A stretch of DNA of 64,000 nt from an uncultured Opitutales bacterium (GTDB lineage: Bacteria; Verrucomicrobiota; Verrucomicrobiia; Opitutales; Intestinicryptomonadaceae). A program made the translations under genes and the position numbers. The notes below the pieces were generated by a model. That model was given only the letters and a program-made list of their open reading frames with translations. It was not told the DNA's origin and did not search any database. This document shows positions 55,399 through 63,631 of the stretch, piece after piece. Where the stretch lies: assembly GCA_934613645.1 (NCBI GenBank), contig CAKTTC010000011.1, positions 1 to 64,000 on the forward strand. Reading direction: 5' to 3'. Each line of letters opens with the position of its first letter. Position 1 is the stretch's first letter.

Positions 55399-57045
55399 AT
55401 GAATAACGGCGAAAATTCGACGGGCGCGGCGGGCGCGCCCGCAGCTGCAGCGGGCGGCGGAGAGTCGCGCAGGCTGGGGACTTTCGGGCTGGCGGCAATC
55501 GTGCTAAGCTCGATGGTCGGCGGCGGCATATTCAGTTTGCCCCAGAATATGGCGGCTTCGGCGTCGGTTTCCGCCGTTATAATCGCTTGGATTATCACGG
55601 GAATCGGCATATTTTTCATCGCAAACACGTTCAGGATTCTCGCTTCGGCGCGCCCCGACCTGACTGCGGGAATCTACATGTATAGCCGCGACGGCTTCGG
55701 CAACTACGCAGGCTTTACGATTGCCTGGGGATACTGGCTGTGCCAGATTTTCGGCAACGTAGGCTACGCGGTAATTACTATGGACGCGCTCAATTACTTC
55801 TTCCCCGGAGTGTTTACGGGCGGCAATAATTTGTGGTCGATAGTTGGCGGGTCGGTTCTGATATGGTCGTTCAACTACATCGTGTTGCGCGGAATGAAGC
55901 AGGCTTCGGCGGTGAATTTGATTGCCACAATCTGCAAGATTCTCCCGATTGTGCTGTTCATAATCGTGATGATTGCCGTCTTCAATTTCGACAAATTCAC
56001 GTTCGATTTCTGGGGGCACGCCAAAGGCGACAACCTCGGTTCGCTCGGCGCGCAGGTTAAAAGCACAATGCTCGTGACCCTTTGGGCGTTCATCGGCATA
56101 GAGGGCGCGGTTGTGCTTTCTGGCAGGGCGAAGAGCCAGCGCGACGTAGGACGCGCAACAATACTCGGGTTTGCGGGCGGCCTTGTGGTGTTCGTTCTGC
56201 TGTCGGTTCTGCCGTTCGGGTTTATGTCGCAGCGCGAACTTGCGGGCGTTGCCAATCCCTCCACGGCGGGCGTTCTGGAGGCTGCGGTGGGAACGTGGGG
56301 CAGCTGGGTGATGAATCTCGGGCTGATTGTCGCGATTCTCGCAAGCTGGCTTGCGTGGACTATGATTACCGCCGAAATGCCGTTTGCCGCCGCCAAAGAC
56401 GGCACGTTCCCGAAGGCGTTTGCCGCGGAAAACAAAAACGGCTCGCCGTCGGTTTCGCTCTGGATTACAAGCGCGCTGATGCAGGTTGCAATGCTGCTTG
56501 TGTATTTCTCCAACGACGCGTGGAACACAATGCTCAGCATTACGGGCGTAATGGTTTTGCCTCCGTATTTGGCAAGCACGGCGTATCTTTGGAAGCTCGC
56601 CGAAAAGGGCGAATTGGGCGCAAACGGCGGCAGTGCCGTTGTGGGCAAAACATACGCGCTTGTTTCGGGCGTGTGCGGCTCGGTGTTCGCGCTGTGGCTG
56701 ATTTACGCCGCGGGGCTTGAGTATCTGCTGGCGTCGGTTGTGCTTTTGGCTTTGGGAATTCCCGTGTTCGTCTGGACGCGCAGGGAGCACAACCTGTCGG
56801 TATTCTCCTCCGTGGAACGCTGCGCGGCCATTCTCGTAGCGGCGGTTGCGGTGCTGGCGGTGGCGTTGCTTGCAACGGGCAGGCTCTCTCTCGGCGGAAG
56901 TTCTGCGGGAAGTTCGTCTGCGGCGCAGTCGCAGGCGGGCGTTTCAAAACAGTCGAAGCAGGCTGCGCGCGCAAATGCCGCTCCGCTTACAAAACGCCAC
57001 GGCGAGAACGTGATAATCATCGAAACTGTCGATGTATTCGAATAA
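55399..57045 (+). CDS. aaxC: Arginine/agmatine antiporter, APC family
   Basis: 548 residues with about twelve membrane helices and a Gly/Ala-rich N-terminal stretch. GLAAIVLSSMVGGGIFSLP near residues 31-49 is the substrate-binding entry motif of APC amino acid antiporters (AdiC/ArcD/AaxC). It exchanges external arginine for internal agmatine. RBS AGGAGG lies 5 bases before the ATG. A soluble C-terminal tail of about 60 residues, rich in S and A, is longer than in AdiC (445). Behind it a terminator and then aaxA. Confidence 0.88.
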   Translation: MNNGENSTGAAGAPAAAAGGGESRRLGTFGLAAIVLSSMVGGGIFSLPQNMAASASVSAVIIAWIITGIGIFFIANTFRILASARPDLTAGIYMYSRDGFGNYAGFTIAWGYWLCQIFGNVGYAVITMDALNYFFPGVFTGGNNLWSIVGGSVLIWSFNYIVLRGMKQASAVNLIATICKILPIVLFIIVMIAVFNFDKFTFDFWGHAKGDNLGSLGAQVKSTMLVTLWAFIGIEGAVVLSGRAKSQRDVGRATILGFAGGLVVFVLLSVLPFGFMSQRELAGVANPSTAGVLEAAVGTWGSWVMNLGLIVAILASWLAWTMITAEMPFAAAKDGTFPKAFAAENKNGSPSVSLWITSALMQVAMLLVYFSNDAWNTMLSITGVMVLPPYLASTAYLWKLAEKGELGANGGSAVVGKTYALVSGVCGSVFALWLIYAAGLEYLLASVVLLALGIPVFVWTRREHNLSVFSSVERCAAILVAAVAVLAVALLATGRLSLGGSSAGSSSAAQSQAGVSKQSKQAARANAAPLTKRHGENVIIIETVDVFE

Positions 57046-57052
57046 ACGCAAA

Positions 57053-57086
57053 GCGGAAGTCCGAAAAACGGGCTTCCGCATTTTTT
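57053..57086 (+). terminator. Terminator between aaxC and aaxA
   Basis: GCGGAAGtCCG (57053-57063) pairs with CGGgCTTCCGC (57069-57079), then T6. aaxA may be made mainly from read-through or from its own promoter, giving different amounts of porin and enzyme. Confidence 0.8.
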
Positions 57087-57109
57087 GTCTTTCAACAACA
57101 GGAAAAGTT

Positions 57110-58363
57110 ATGAAAAAATATTTTACATTTGTTTTTGCGGCCGCCGTTTGCCCGCTGTTTTCGCAGACCTCGCCGCAGTCCGACAACTACACGCTTCCCG
57201 CGGGAAACTTCGGGATAGACTTCGTTTGCGCGAAAGTTGCCGACGCAAAGGCGAAAATATACGACGCCTCCGGCGTGGAGCTTTCGTTCGACTACTATGC
57301 CGACGTGTTTTCCAACCCGCTCGGCGGCGCGGAGCAGGGCACGCAATACACGCACATCATGGAGTTTTCCGCCACTGCCGACTTGCAGAAAATTGCGGGA
57401 ATCAAGGGCGCGAGCTTCACAGTGTCGGGTGCGTATAACTCGGGCAGCGATTTGTCGGGAAGGGTAGGCAACTTCTTCACGATTTCGGAATCGAGCGTCA
57501 CGACGGGCTGGATGTTCTACGAGATGTATTACACGCAGCAATTCGACCTCCCCAATGACGACGCGATTGTAGTGAAATTCGGGCGAATGTCCATGGACGA
57601 CTCTTTCGCAAGTCTGCCAGTTTTCGGCTATCTCGGCGGCGGCGCGATGGACTCCGTTCCCGAGGCGATTTTCTCGGCGTCGCCGTTTACGTCGTCTTCC
57701 ATTGCCACGTGGGGAATTGTTGTGGAGTATCAGACGGCGGAAAATCTCGCCTTCTCATACGGGCTTTTTCAGGCACTACAAAGCCAAAATTCGCCCGACT
57801 GGGACGGCTTCGAATTCGGCATACACCGCGACGACGGCTACATGATGCTCGCCCAAGTGCAGTGGACGCCTACGTTTGCGGGCGGTCTGCAGGGAACGTA
57901 TAGCGCGGGCGGATACTTTTTCGGCGGCTACGAAATGTCGTATTTATCGGGCGCGGGTTCGCGTTCAAACGGCTACGGCTTTTACTTGCAGGGACAGCAG
58001 AACGTGTGGGTCGATTCCGACGATTCGGGAAAGTTTGTCTGTTTGTGGGCGGGTGTTCAATACGCGCCGATAACGTCGATAAGCACTGTTCAGTGGCAGC
58101 CGTATGCGGGCGTGCAAATTCAGGGCGTAATTCCGCGCAGAAAAAACGACGCCATATTCCTGTCTTGGACAAGCGGCTTTTTCAGCGGCGAATACCGCGG
58201 CGGCAACGCTTCGTGCGAGACGGTTTTCGAGGCGAACTATTTGTGGCAGGTGAACGAGTATTTGTCGGTGCAGCCGGTGATGCAGTATGTATTGTGCCCG
58301 AACGGGGATTCCGATATTGACGATGCTTTAATTATAGGTGGGCAGGTGCTCCTCTCCTTCTAA
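57110..58363 (+). CDS. aaxA: OprB-family porin, AaxA-like
   Basis: 417 residues with a signal peptide (MKKYFTFVF..., about residues 1-18) and a strand-rich, aromatic-ending barrel (final GGQVLLSF ends in Phe, typical of outer-membrane proteins). The chlamydial AaxA is an OprB-type porin that lets arginine in, so this gene, next to aaxB and aaxC, should have that role. OprB porins also admit glucose, so arginine specificity is inference. The ATG at 57110 with AGGAAAAG in front is chosen over the open frame at 57032. Confidence 0.8.
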   Translation: MKKYFTFVFAAAVCPLFSQTSPQSDNYTLPAGNFGIDFVCAKVADAKAKIYDASGVELSFDYYADVFSNPLGGAEQGTQYTHIMEFSATADLQKIAGIKGASFTVSGAYNSGSDLSGRVGNFFTISESSVTTGWMFYEMYYTQQFDLPNDDAIVVKFGRMSMDDSFASLPVFGYLGGGAMDSVPEAIFSASPFTSSSIATWGIVVEYQTAENLAFSYGLFQALQSQNSPDWDGFEFGIHRDDGYMMLAQVQWTPTFAGGLQGTYSAGGYFFGGYEMSYLSGAGSRSNGYGFYLQGQQNVWVDSDDSGKFVCLWAGVQYAPITSISTVQWQPYAGVQIQGVIPRRKNDAIFLSWTSGFFSGEYRGGNASCETVFEANYLWQVNEYLSVQPVMQYVLCPNGDSDIDDALIIGGQVLLSF

Positions 58364-58494
58364 TGAGAACGTGTGAAATCACGTTTTATACTGCGTTTCG
58401 CGAAACAATCGGCAGTGGGGCAGTAGGTTAACTACAGCCTCCACCGCCTCAATTTCGCAAAGCCTTGTCTAAAACGCAATTTGACGCGTTCTCA
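58364..58494 (+). repeat. 131-bp fold-back element right after aaxA
   Basis: One near-continuous hairpin starting one base after the aaxA stop. The left arm begins TGAGAACGTGT and the right arm, reversed, begins TGAGAACGCGT; about three quarters of the first 42 positions pair, including CGTTTTA and the GCGAAA block. The inner part also pairs: GTGG, GGC and GTAG with CTAC, GCC and CCAC around a GTTAA loop. Either a structured 3' RNA or a small mobile fold-back. Confidence 0.7.
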
Positions 58495-58528
58495 AAAATA
58501 ATGATGACGCGCTATTTGAAGAACACAA

Positions 58529-58651
58529 ACTTTAATGAAAAATCAAAGGCTTATTGCCTACGGCAATCGCCGTCGCTTTCGGGAATATAAAAGACTTTAA
58601 CCAGAAGACAAAGCGGAATTGAATTTTATTCAATCCCGCGCCGCTTTAAGT
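58529..58651 (+). repeat. Variable-core hairpin repeats, cluster D (two copies)
   Basis: Head-to-tail copies with hairpins 58548-58571 (core ATTGCC/GGCAAT) and 58613-58639 (ATTGAAT/ATTCAAT). The right flank of the first (GGGAATATAAAA) leads directly into the left flank of the second (GACTTTAACC). Between the fold-back element and the terminal-inverted-repeat element. Confidence 0.8.
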
Positions 58652-58652
58652 T

Positions 58653-58850
58653 AAAAAGTGCGAGGCTCGAGGCAGGATTCGTATTTTATGAGGCGTAGCG
58701 GGCTGAAGCCCGTAAGTCCGAAATAAAATCGAATGATGCCCGAGAGCGTTTCTTTCGGCAGTTTTTATAATCAACATAGATTGAACAAAGTTCAATCTCC
58801 ATTGTTTTTTATAAAACTGCCGCCGAAAGAAACGCGCCCTCGCGCTTTTT
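58653..58850. mobile_element. Small element with terminal inverted repeats (MITE-like)
   Basis: 198 bp. The ends are AAAAAGTGCGAGGC (58653-58666) and CCCTCGCGCTTTTT (58837-58850), inverted, 12 of 14 positions matching. Inside are two nested palindromes: GATTCG-TATTTTAT with ATAAAATCGAATG around CGGGCT/AGCCCG (58674-58735), and GCGTTTCTTTCGGCAGTTTT with its inverse around TTGAAC/GTTCAA (58746-58834). No coding capacity. Parts of it (GCCCGAGAGCGTTT and AAACGCGCCCTC) also border the 40.5-40.9 kb repeats. Confidence 0.6.
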
Positions 58851-58894
58851 AAAAAAACTTGTTTTTGGGGGACGCTTTTGATAGAGAACTAAGC

Positions 58895-59356
58895 ATGTTG
58901 AATGTAATTTTGCTGATATTGCTCGGGGCGGTGTTGATTTTTCTCGAGACAATACTTGTGGGCGGAATTTGGTGCGCCGCGGGAATCGGCCTGTGCGCGT
59001 GGGCAGTGTTCTTGGCGTATGCAGATTTCGGAATAGCGGGGGCTGTTGTAAGCTCGGCGGCGTCGGTTGCGGTTTGCGTAGGAGCGTTCTTGGTCTGGCT
59101 GTATGTGATTCCGAAAACGAAGCTCGGGCGGAAAATCTACCTTTCGTCGGCGCAGCAGGGGCGCGTGCTCAACGGCGGCTTCGCGGAACTTGTCGGCAGG
59201 GAGGGCGTGGCGCGCAGCGTGCTTATGCCCACGGGAAAAGTCGAGATTGACGGAAAGCTTTTCGACGCCCGTTCGGAATTTCCCCATATTGAAAACGGCT
59301 CGCGCGTGAAAGTTGTGGGGTCGGATACGTTCGGGGTTTTGGTGAAAAAAATTTAG
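58895..59356 (+). CDS. NfeD-like membrane protein
   Basis: 153 residues: two to three membrane segments in the first 80, then a C-terminal OB-fold (LVGREGVARSVLMPTGKVEI near residues 100-119). NfeD proteins pair with flotillin or stomatin proteins, as here with floA 15 bp downstream, and affect membrane organisation. The ATG at 58895 gives the usual membrane start; the frame is open from 58859. Confidence 0.82.
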   Translation: MLNVILLILLGAVLIFLETILVGGIWCAAGIGLCAWAVFLAYADFGIAGAVVSSAASVAVCVGAFLVWLYVIPKTKLGRKIYLSSAQQGRVLNGGFAELVGREGVARSVLMPTGKVEIDGKLFDARSEFPHIENGSRVKVVGSDTFGVLVKKI

Positions 59357-59371
59357 ATATAGGAAATAAAA

Positions 59372-60373
59372 ATGGATATATTGACGATAGGTATAATTGT
59401 TGTTGCGGTGGTCGCTTTTGCGGCGTTTATCGTTGTGGTGTCGTTTGTGAACACTTGGCTTAAGGCGTTGCTTGCGGGCGCGCCCGTGAGCATGTTTACG
59501 CTTGTTGCAATGCGCCTGCGCGGCGTTCCATACGGAATGATTGTCGATTCGCGCATTATGGCGGTAAAGGCGGGGCTTGATTTGACTATCAACCAGCTGG
59601 AGGAACACTACCTTGCTGAGGGACATCTTATCCAGACAATTCAGGCGTTGATTGCGTCGGAGAAAGCGGGAATGGACTTGTCGTGGAAGCAGGCGTGCGC
59701 CATAGACCTTGCAACCAAGGGCACGGCGAAAACGGTCGGCGAGGCGGTCAGAACCTCAATCAACCCGAAAGTCATCGACTGCCCCAGCGCGGGCAGCGGC
59801 AGAACGTCAATCGACGGCGTTGCAAAAGACGGCATTCAGGTGAAAGTCCGCGCGCGCGTTACGGTGCGGACGAATCTCGACAGGTTTGTGGGCGGCGCGC
59901 AGGAGGAGACAATTATCGCGCGCGTGGGCGAGGGTATCGTTACCACAATCGGCTCGGCTGACAGCTACAAGTTCGTGCTTGAGCACCCCGACAAAATTTC
60001 GCGCGTTGTTCTTGAGCGCGGTCTCGACTCGGGAACGGCGTATGAAATTCTCTCAATCGACATAGCCGATGTTGATGTGGGCGAAAACGTGGGCGCAAAA
60101 CTTCAGGAGGCGCAGGCAATAGCAAACAAAAATATGGCGCAGGCGCAGGCGGAAATAAGGCGCGCGGCGGCAGTCGCGCTTGAGCAGGAAATGAAGGCGA
60201 AAGTTGTGGACATGAAAGCGAAGGTCGTGGAGGCTGAATCGCAGGTGCCGCTTGCGCTCGCCGAGAGTTTGCGTTCGGGCAAGATGGGCTTTATGGACTA
60301 TTATAAACTCCAAAACATTCAGGCCGACACCGCAATGCGCGAAAGCATTTCGGGCGACGCGCCCAAAAAGTAA
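59372..60373 (+). CDS. floA: Flotillin-like protein FloA
   Basis: 333 residues: an N-terminal membrane segment (about residues 3-30), the SPFH/band-7 region and a long coiled-coil with alanine/glutamate repeats (KNMAQAQAEIRRAAAVALEQ) typical of FloA. FloA builds membrane patches that organise transporters and proteases. Position and spacing with nfeD are classic. Its stop codon overlaps the next gene start (TAATGG). Confidence 0.92.
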   Translation: MDILTIGIIVVAVVAFAAFIVVVSFVNTWLKALLAGAPVSMFTLVAMRLRGVPYGMIVDSRIMAVKAGLDLTINQLEEHYLAEGHLIQTIQALIASEKAGMDLSWKQACAIDLATKGTAKTVGEAVRTSINPKVIDCPSAGSGRTSIDGVAKDGIQVKVRARVTVRTNLDRFVGGAQEETIIARVGEGIVTTIGSADSYKFVLEHPDKISRVVLERGLDSGTAYEILSIDIADVDVGENVGAKLQEAQAIANKNMAQAQAEIRRAAAVALEQEMKAKVVDMKAKVVEAESQVPLALAESLRSGKMGFMDYYKLQNIQADTAMRESISGDAPKK

Positions 60374-60960
60374 TGGAATTTTTCGTCGTCTTGTTTTTCG
60401 TTTTGGGCGGGCTCATTCTGAAATCCGCCGCGGAGCGTTCCGTGGAAAAAACGTCTTCGGAGGACGCCCAAAAAGCGCGCGACTACGTGGAGGAATTGAA
60501 ACGCCGAAACGGCGCGCCCGCGCGGAACGTCCGCCAACCGCGCCCATTCGCGCGTTCTGCTTCAGAACCGCATTCGGCGCGGGGCACAGCGCGCGGGAAA
60601 GATTTTTCGGGCAAAAAACTGTCGGGAGAAATTGCCGCAACTCCCGAAAAACGCCCGCGCAAACGCGATGTTTCCTCCGCGCGGGAACGGACGGCGCAAC
60701 CGCCGGTAAGCCCGCATTCGCCCGACGGGGGAAGTCGGCTTTCGGGCGTAGATGCGGACTTGTCAGCCGCGTTTGAAAGCCTGCAAAGCGCGCCCGATAA
60801 CGCAGTCGGCGGAATTTCCGATTCGGAAAAATTTTCCGATACTTGCAAAGTGTCGGCGGCGCAAAGGCTCGGACTTGATTCTGCCGATTCGCTCAAACGC
60901 GCGTTTGCTGCTTCCGAAATTTTGGGAAAACCGAAATCTTTAAGGGACGACTGGGTATGA
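60373..60960 (+). CDS. Membrane-anchored protein of unknown function, 195 residues
   Basis: Not recognised. One N-terminal membrane helix (about residues 2-18), then a charged, low-complexity middle rich in R, K, S, P and A (about 40-130), and a short ordered C-terminal part ending SLRDDWV. It starts inside the floA stop and overlaps glgB by ATGA, so translation is coupled. The layout, an anchor with a long flexible linker and short C-terminal motif, suggests an adaptor. No partner can be named. Confidence 0.7.
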   Translation: MEFFVVLFFVLGGLILKSAAERSVEKTSSEDAQKARDYVEELKRRNGAPARNVRQPRPFARSASEPHSARGTARGKDFSGKKLSGEIAATPEKRPRKRDVSSARERTAQPPVSPHSPDGGSRLSGVDADLSAAFESLQSAPDNAVGGISDSEKFSDTCKVSAAQRLGLDSADSLKRAFAASEILGKPKSLRDDWV

Positions 60961-63392
60961 TAATATCGCAAAAAGAGTTGAAAAAAATCACGTCGGCAAA
61001 GTGCGCCGACATCTACAATTATCTCGGTATGCACAAGTGCGACGGCGGCGCAGTGGTGCGCTGCTATCTTGACGACGCAAAAAAGTGCAGCTTTGTCGAT
61101 TCCTCTTCGGGCGCGAAAACGCCGATGAAAAAACTCGACGAATCGGGATTTTTCGAACTTTTCATAAAAGGCGGCAAGCCCTCCGACGCCTACTTCTTCG
61201 AGGTTTCCGACTACCGCGGCGGCACACGCACGGTCTTCGACGCCTACTCCTTCGCCCCTACTCTCACCGACACCGACGTCTACCTTATCGGCAAGGGCGA
61301 CGAACGCCGAATCTACGACAAACTCGGCAGCCACGTCCGCAAAATCCGCGGCGTCGAGGGTGTGGGCTTTGCCGTGTGGGCACCCACCGCGCGCCGCGTG
61401 AGCGTTGTAGGCGACTTCAACGAATGGGACGGCCGCTACAACCAAATGCGCCCCGTCGGGCAGTCGGGAATTTGGGAGATTTTCGTTCCGTCGGCGAAAG
61501 TCGGCGACAAATACAAATACGAAATTCTCGCCGCCGACAACGACACTCCTTTCCTGAAAATCGACCCATACGCAGTCCGCTTCGAGCCTGCGCCCAACCA
61601 CAGTTCCATTGTCTGGAGCTTGGACGGCTACGCGTGGGGCGACGCCGACTGGCTGGAACGCCGCGCGAAAACCGATTTCAGCCGCAGCCCCGTTTCCGTC
61701 TACGAAGTCCATTTGGGCTCTTGGAAACGCGTTGAAGGCGACGGCTTCCGCCCGTTGACATACGTGGAAATCGGGCGCGAGCTTGCCGCGTATTGCGCCG
61801 AAATGAACTTTACGCACGTCGAATTTATGCCGCTTGCCGAATACCCGTTCGACGGCTCTTGGGGCTATCAGGTTACGGGCTTTTACGCGCCCACCCAACG
61901 CTACGGCACGCCGCGCGACTTTATGGAGATGGTCGACATTCTCCACAGAAACGGCATAGGCGTAATTCTCGACTGGGTTCCCGCCCACTTCCCGCGCGAC
62001 TCCTTTGCGCTTGCGGGCTACGACGGCTCCTGCCTATATGAGCACCAAGACCCGCGTCTGGGCGCGAATCCCGACTGGGGCACGCTCTGCTTCAACTACG
62101 GGCGCGCGGAGGTTTCGAATTTTCTGATGGGAAGCGCGCTTGCGTGGTTCGACCGCTTCCATATTGACGGCCTGCGCGTAGACGCGGTCGCCTCAATGCT
62201 GTATTTGAATTTCTCGCGCAAAGACTGGATTCCCAACCGCTACGGCGGCGCGGAGAATCTGGAGGCGATAGAATTCCTCAAGCACACAAACGCGGTTGTC
62301 CACGAAGAGTTCGGCGGCGCGCTTATGATTGCCGAGGAAAGCACAACTTTCGAGGGCGTTACAAAGCCCGTTTCCGAGGGCGGCTTGGGCTTCGACCTGA
62401 AGTGGAATCTCGGCTGGATGCACGACACTCTCGACTACATGAAGGAAAATCCCGTCAACAGGAAATACCACCACAACAAGATGACGTTCCCTTCGATGTA
62501 TCAGTTCGACGAAAAATTTATGCTCGTGTATTCGCACGACGAAGTAGTCCACGGCAAAAGCCCCATGATAGGCAAAATGGGCGCGTTCGACTGGAACGAG
62601 AAAATCGCCAACCTGCGCGCCCTCTATGCGTATATGTGGTTTTGGCCGGGGAAGAAAACGCTTTTTATGGGCGACGAAATCGCGCAAAGCACCGAGTGGA
62701 AATACGACGATTCCGTCGATTGGCGGCTGCTTAAATACGAAGTCCACCGCTCCGTGCGCGACGTAGTCCGCGACAGCGCGCGCCTGTATTTGCAGGACGC
62801 CTCTTTGGCTGCCGCCGACTTCGACAGGCTCGCCTTCCAATGGATTAACGCCGACGACGGCAACTACAGCATCTACTCTTTCCTGCGCTATTGCGCCGAC
62901 GGCAAAACCTGCTACGCGGTAGTCAGCAACTTCACGCCCGTTCTGCGCACGGGATACGGAATCGGGCTTCCGTTCGCGGGAACTTGGAGCGAAGTTTTGA
63001 ATACCGACTCCGAATTCTACTGCGGCACGGGCGCGGGCAACTTCGGCGCAATACGCGCGTCGGAGGAGTTTGCAATGCACAACCAGCCCTGCGGCGCGCT
63101 GATAATTGTGCCGCCTATGTCTACGGTAGTGTTCAAGGGCGTCCGCCCCGAATCGAGCCGTTCGTTGCCGCGCAAAGAAACGGCGTTGCGGAAAACGGTT
63201 CGCGAAAAAGCCGAAGTTTTACCCGCTTCAACAAAGGCGGCGGAGAAGCTCGGGCGCGCAAAGCCCGCAAAAAGGCGCAGCGCGGCGTCGAAACCCGCCG
63301 CGGCTGAAAAATCGCGCGCGGGCGCAAAGCGCGGCGCGGATGCGGGGGCGGCAAAACCCAAAAAAATGCCGAAAGACAAAAAAAAGGCTTGA
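60957..63392 (+). CDS. glgB: 1,4-alpha-glucan branching enzyme with basic C-terminal tail
   Basis: 811-residue GH13 enzyme that introduces alpha-1,6 branches in glycogen. An N-terminal CBM48-type region precedes the barrel. Catalytic residues are visible: nucleophile Asp409 in GLRVDAV, acid/base Glu460 in IAEES, and stabiliser Asp528 in YSHDEVVHG. The core ends near residue 735. The last 75 residues are an Ala/Lys/Arg-rich tail resembling histone H1 (for example KPAKRRSAASKPAAAEKS), absent from usual GlgB (about 730). It overlaps the preceding gene by ATGA. No other glycogen genes are in the window. Confidence 0.92.
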   Translation: MIISQKELKKITSAKCADIYNYLGMHKCDGGAVVRCYLDDAKKCSFVDSSSGAKTPMKKLDESGFFELFIKGGKPSDAYFFEVSDYRGGTRTVFDAYSFAPTLTDTDVYLIGKGDERRIYDKLGSHVRKIRGVEGVGFAVWAPTARRVSVVGDFNEWDGRYNQMRPVGQSGIWEIFVPSAKVGDKYKYEILAADNDTPFLKIDPYAVRFEPAPNHSSIVWSLDGYAWGDADWLERRAKTDFSRSPVSVYEVHLGSWKRVEGDGFRPLTYVEIGRELAAYCAEMNFTHVEFMPLAEYPFDGSWGYQVTGFYAPTQRYGTPRDFMEMVDILHRNGIGVILDWVPAHFPRDSFALAGYDGSCLYEHQDPRLGANPDWGTLCFNYGRAEVSNFLMGSALAWFDRFHIDGLRVDAVASMLYLNFSRKDWIPNRYGGAENLEAIEFLKHTNAVVHEEFGGALMIAEESTTFEGVTKPVSEGGLGFDLKWNLGWMHDTLDYMKENPVNRKYHHNKMTFPSMYQFDEKFMLVYSHDEVVHGKSPMIGKMGAFDWNEKIANLRALYAYMWFWPGKKTLFMGDEIAQSTEWKYDDSVDWRLLKYEVHRSVRDVVRDSARLYLQDASLAAADFDRLAFQWINADDGNYSIYSFLRYCADGKTCYAVVSNFTPVLRTGYGIGLPFAGTWSEVLNTDSEFYCGTGAGNFGAIRASEEFAMHNQPCGALIIVPPMSTVVFKGVRPESSRSLPRKETALRKTVREKAEVLPASTKAAEKLGRAKPAKRRSAASKPAAAEKSRAGAKRGADAGAAKPKKMPKDKKKA

Positions 63393-63444
63393 ACGGAGTC
63401 GGCGAAGTGCTAAAGTCCGTGTTTTATTAAATCAACTTTGAGTC

Positions 63445-63528
63445 GGTGGGGTATCCAAGAGGCCAAAGGACGCGGACTGTAAATCCGTTCAGCTACGCTG
63501 TTCGTGGGTTCGACCCCCACCCCCACCA
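63445..63528 (+). tRNA. tRNA-Tyr (GUA anticodon)
   Basis: 84 bases folding as a class II tRNA. Acceptor GGTGGGG (63445-63451) pairs with CCCCACC (63521-63527), discriminator A. The anticodon loop CTGTAAA (63477-63483) has GTA at 479-481. A long variable arm, and T stem GTGGG/CCCAC around TTCGACC, complete it. The CCA end is not encoded. Confidence 0.95.
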
Positions 63529-63551
63529 CTCGGTTGATTTTTTTGCTTTAT

Positions 63552-63586
63552 AAGCCCCGCGCGTTTTTGCCGTTCGGGGCTTTTTA
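63552..63586 (+). terminator. Terminator after tRNA-Tyr
   Basis: Stem AAGCCCCG (63552-63559) with CGGGGCTT (63575-63582), then T bases. Confidence 0.85.
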
Positions 63587-63631
63587 TTTTGCAAGCGGCA
63601 GGGGCGCGCCCTTTCGCTCGGGCGGGCTTGG

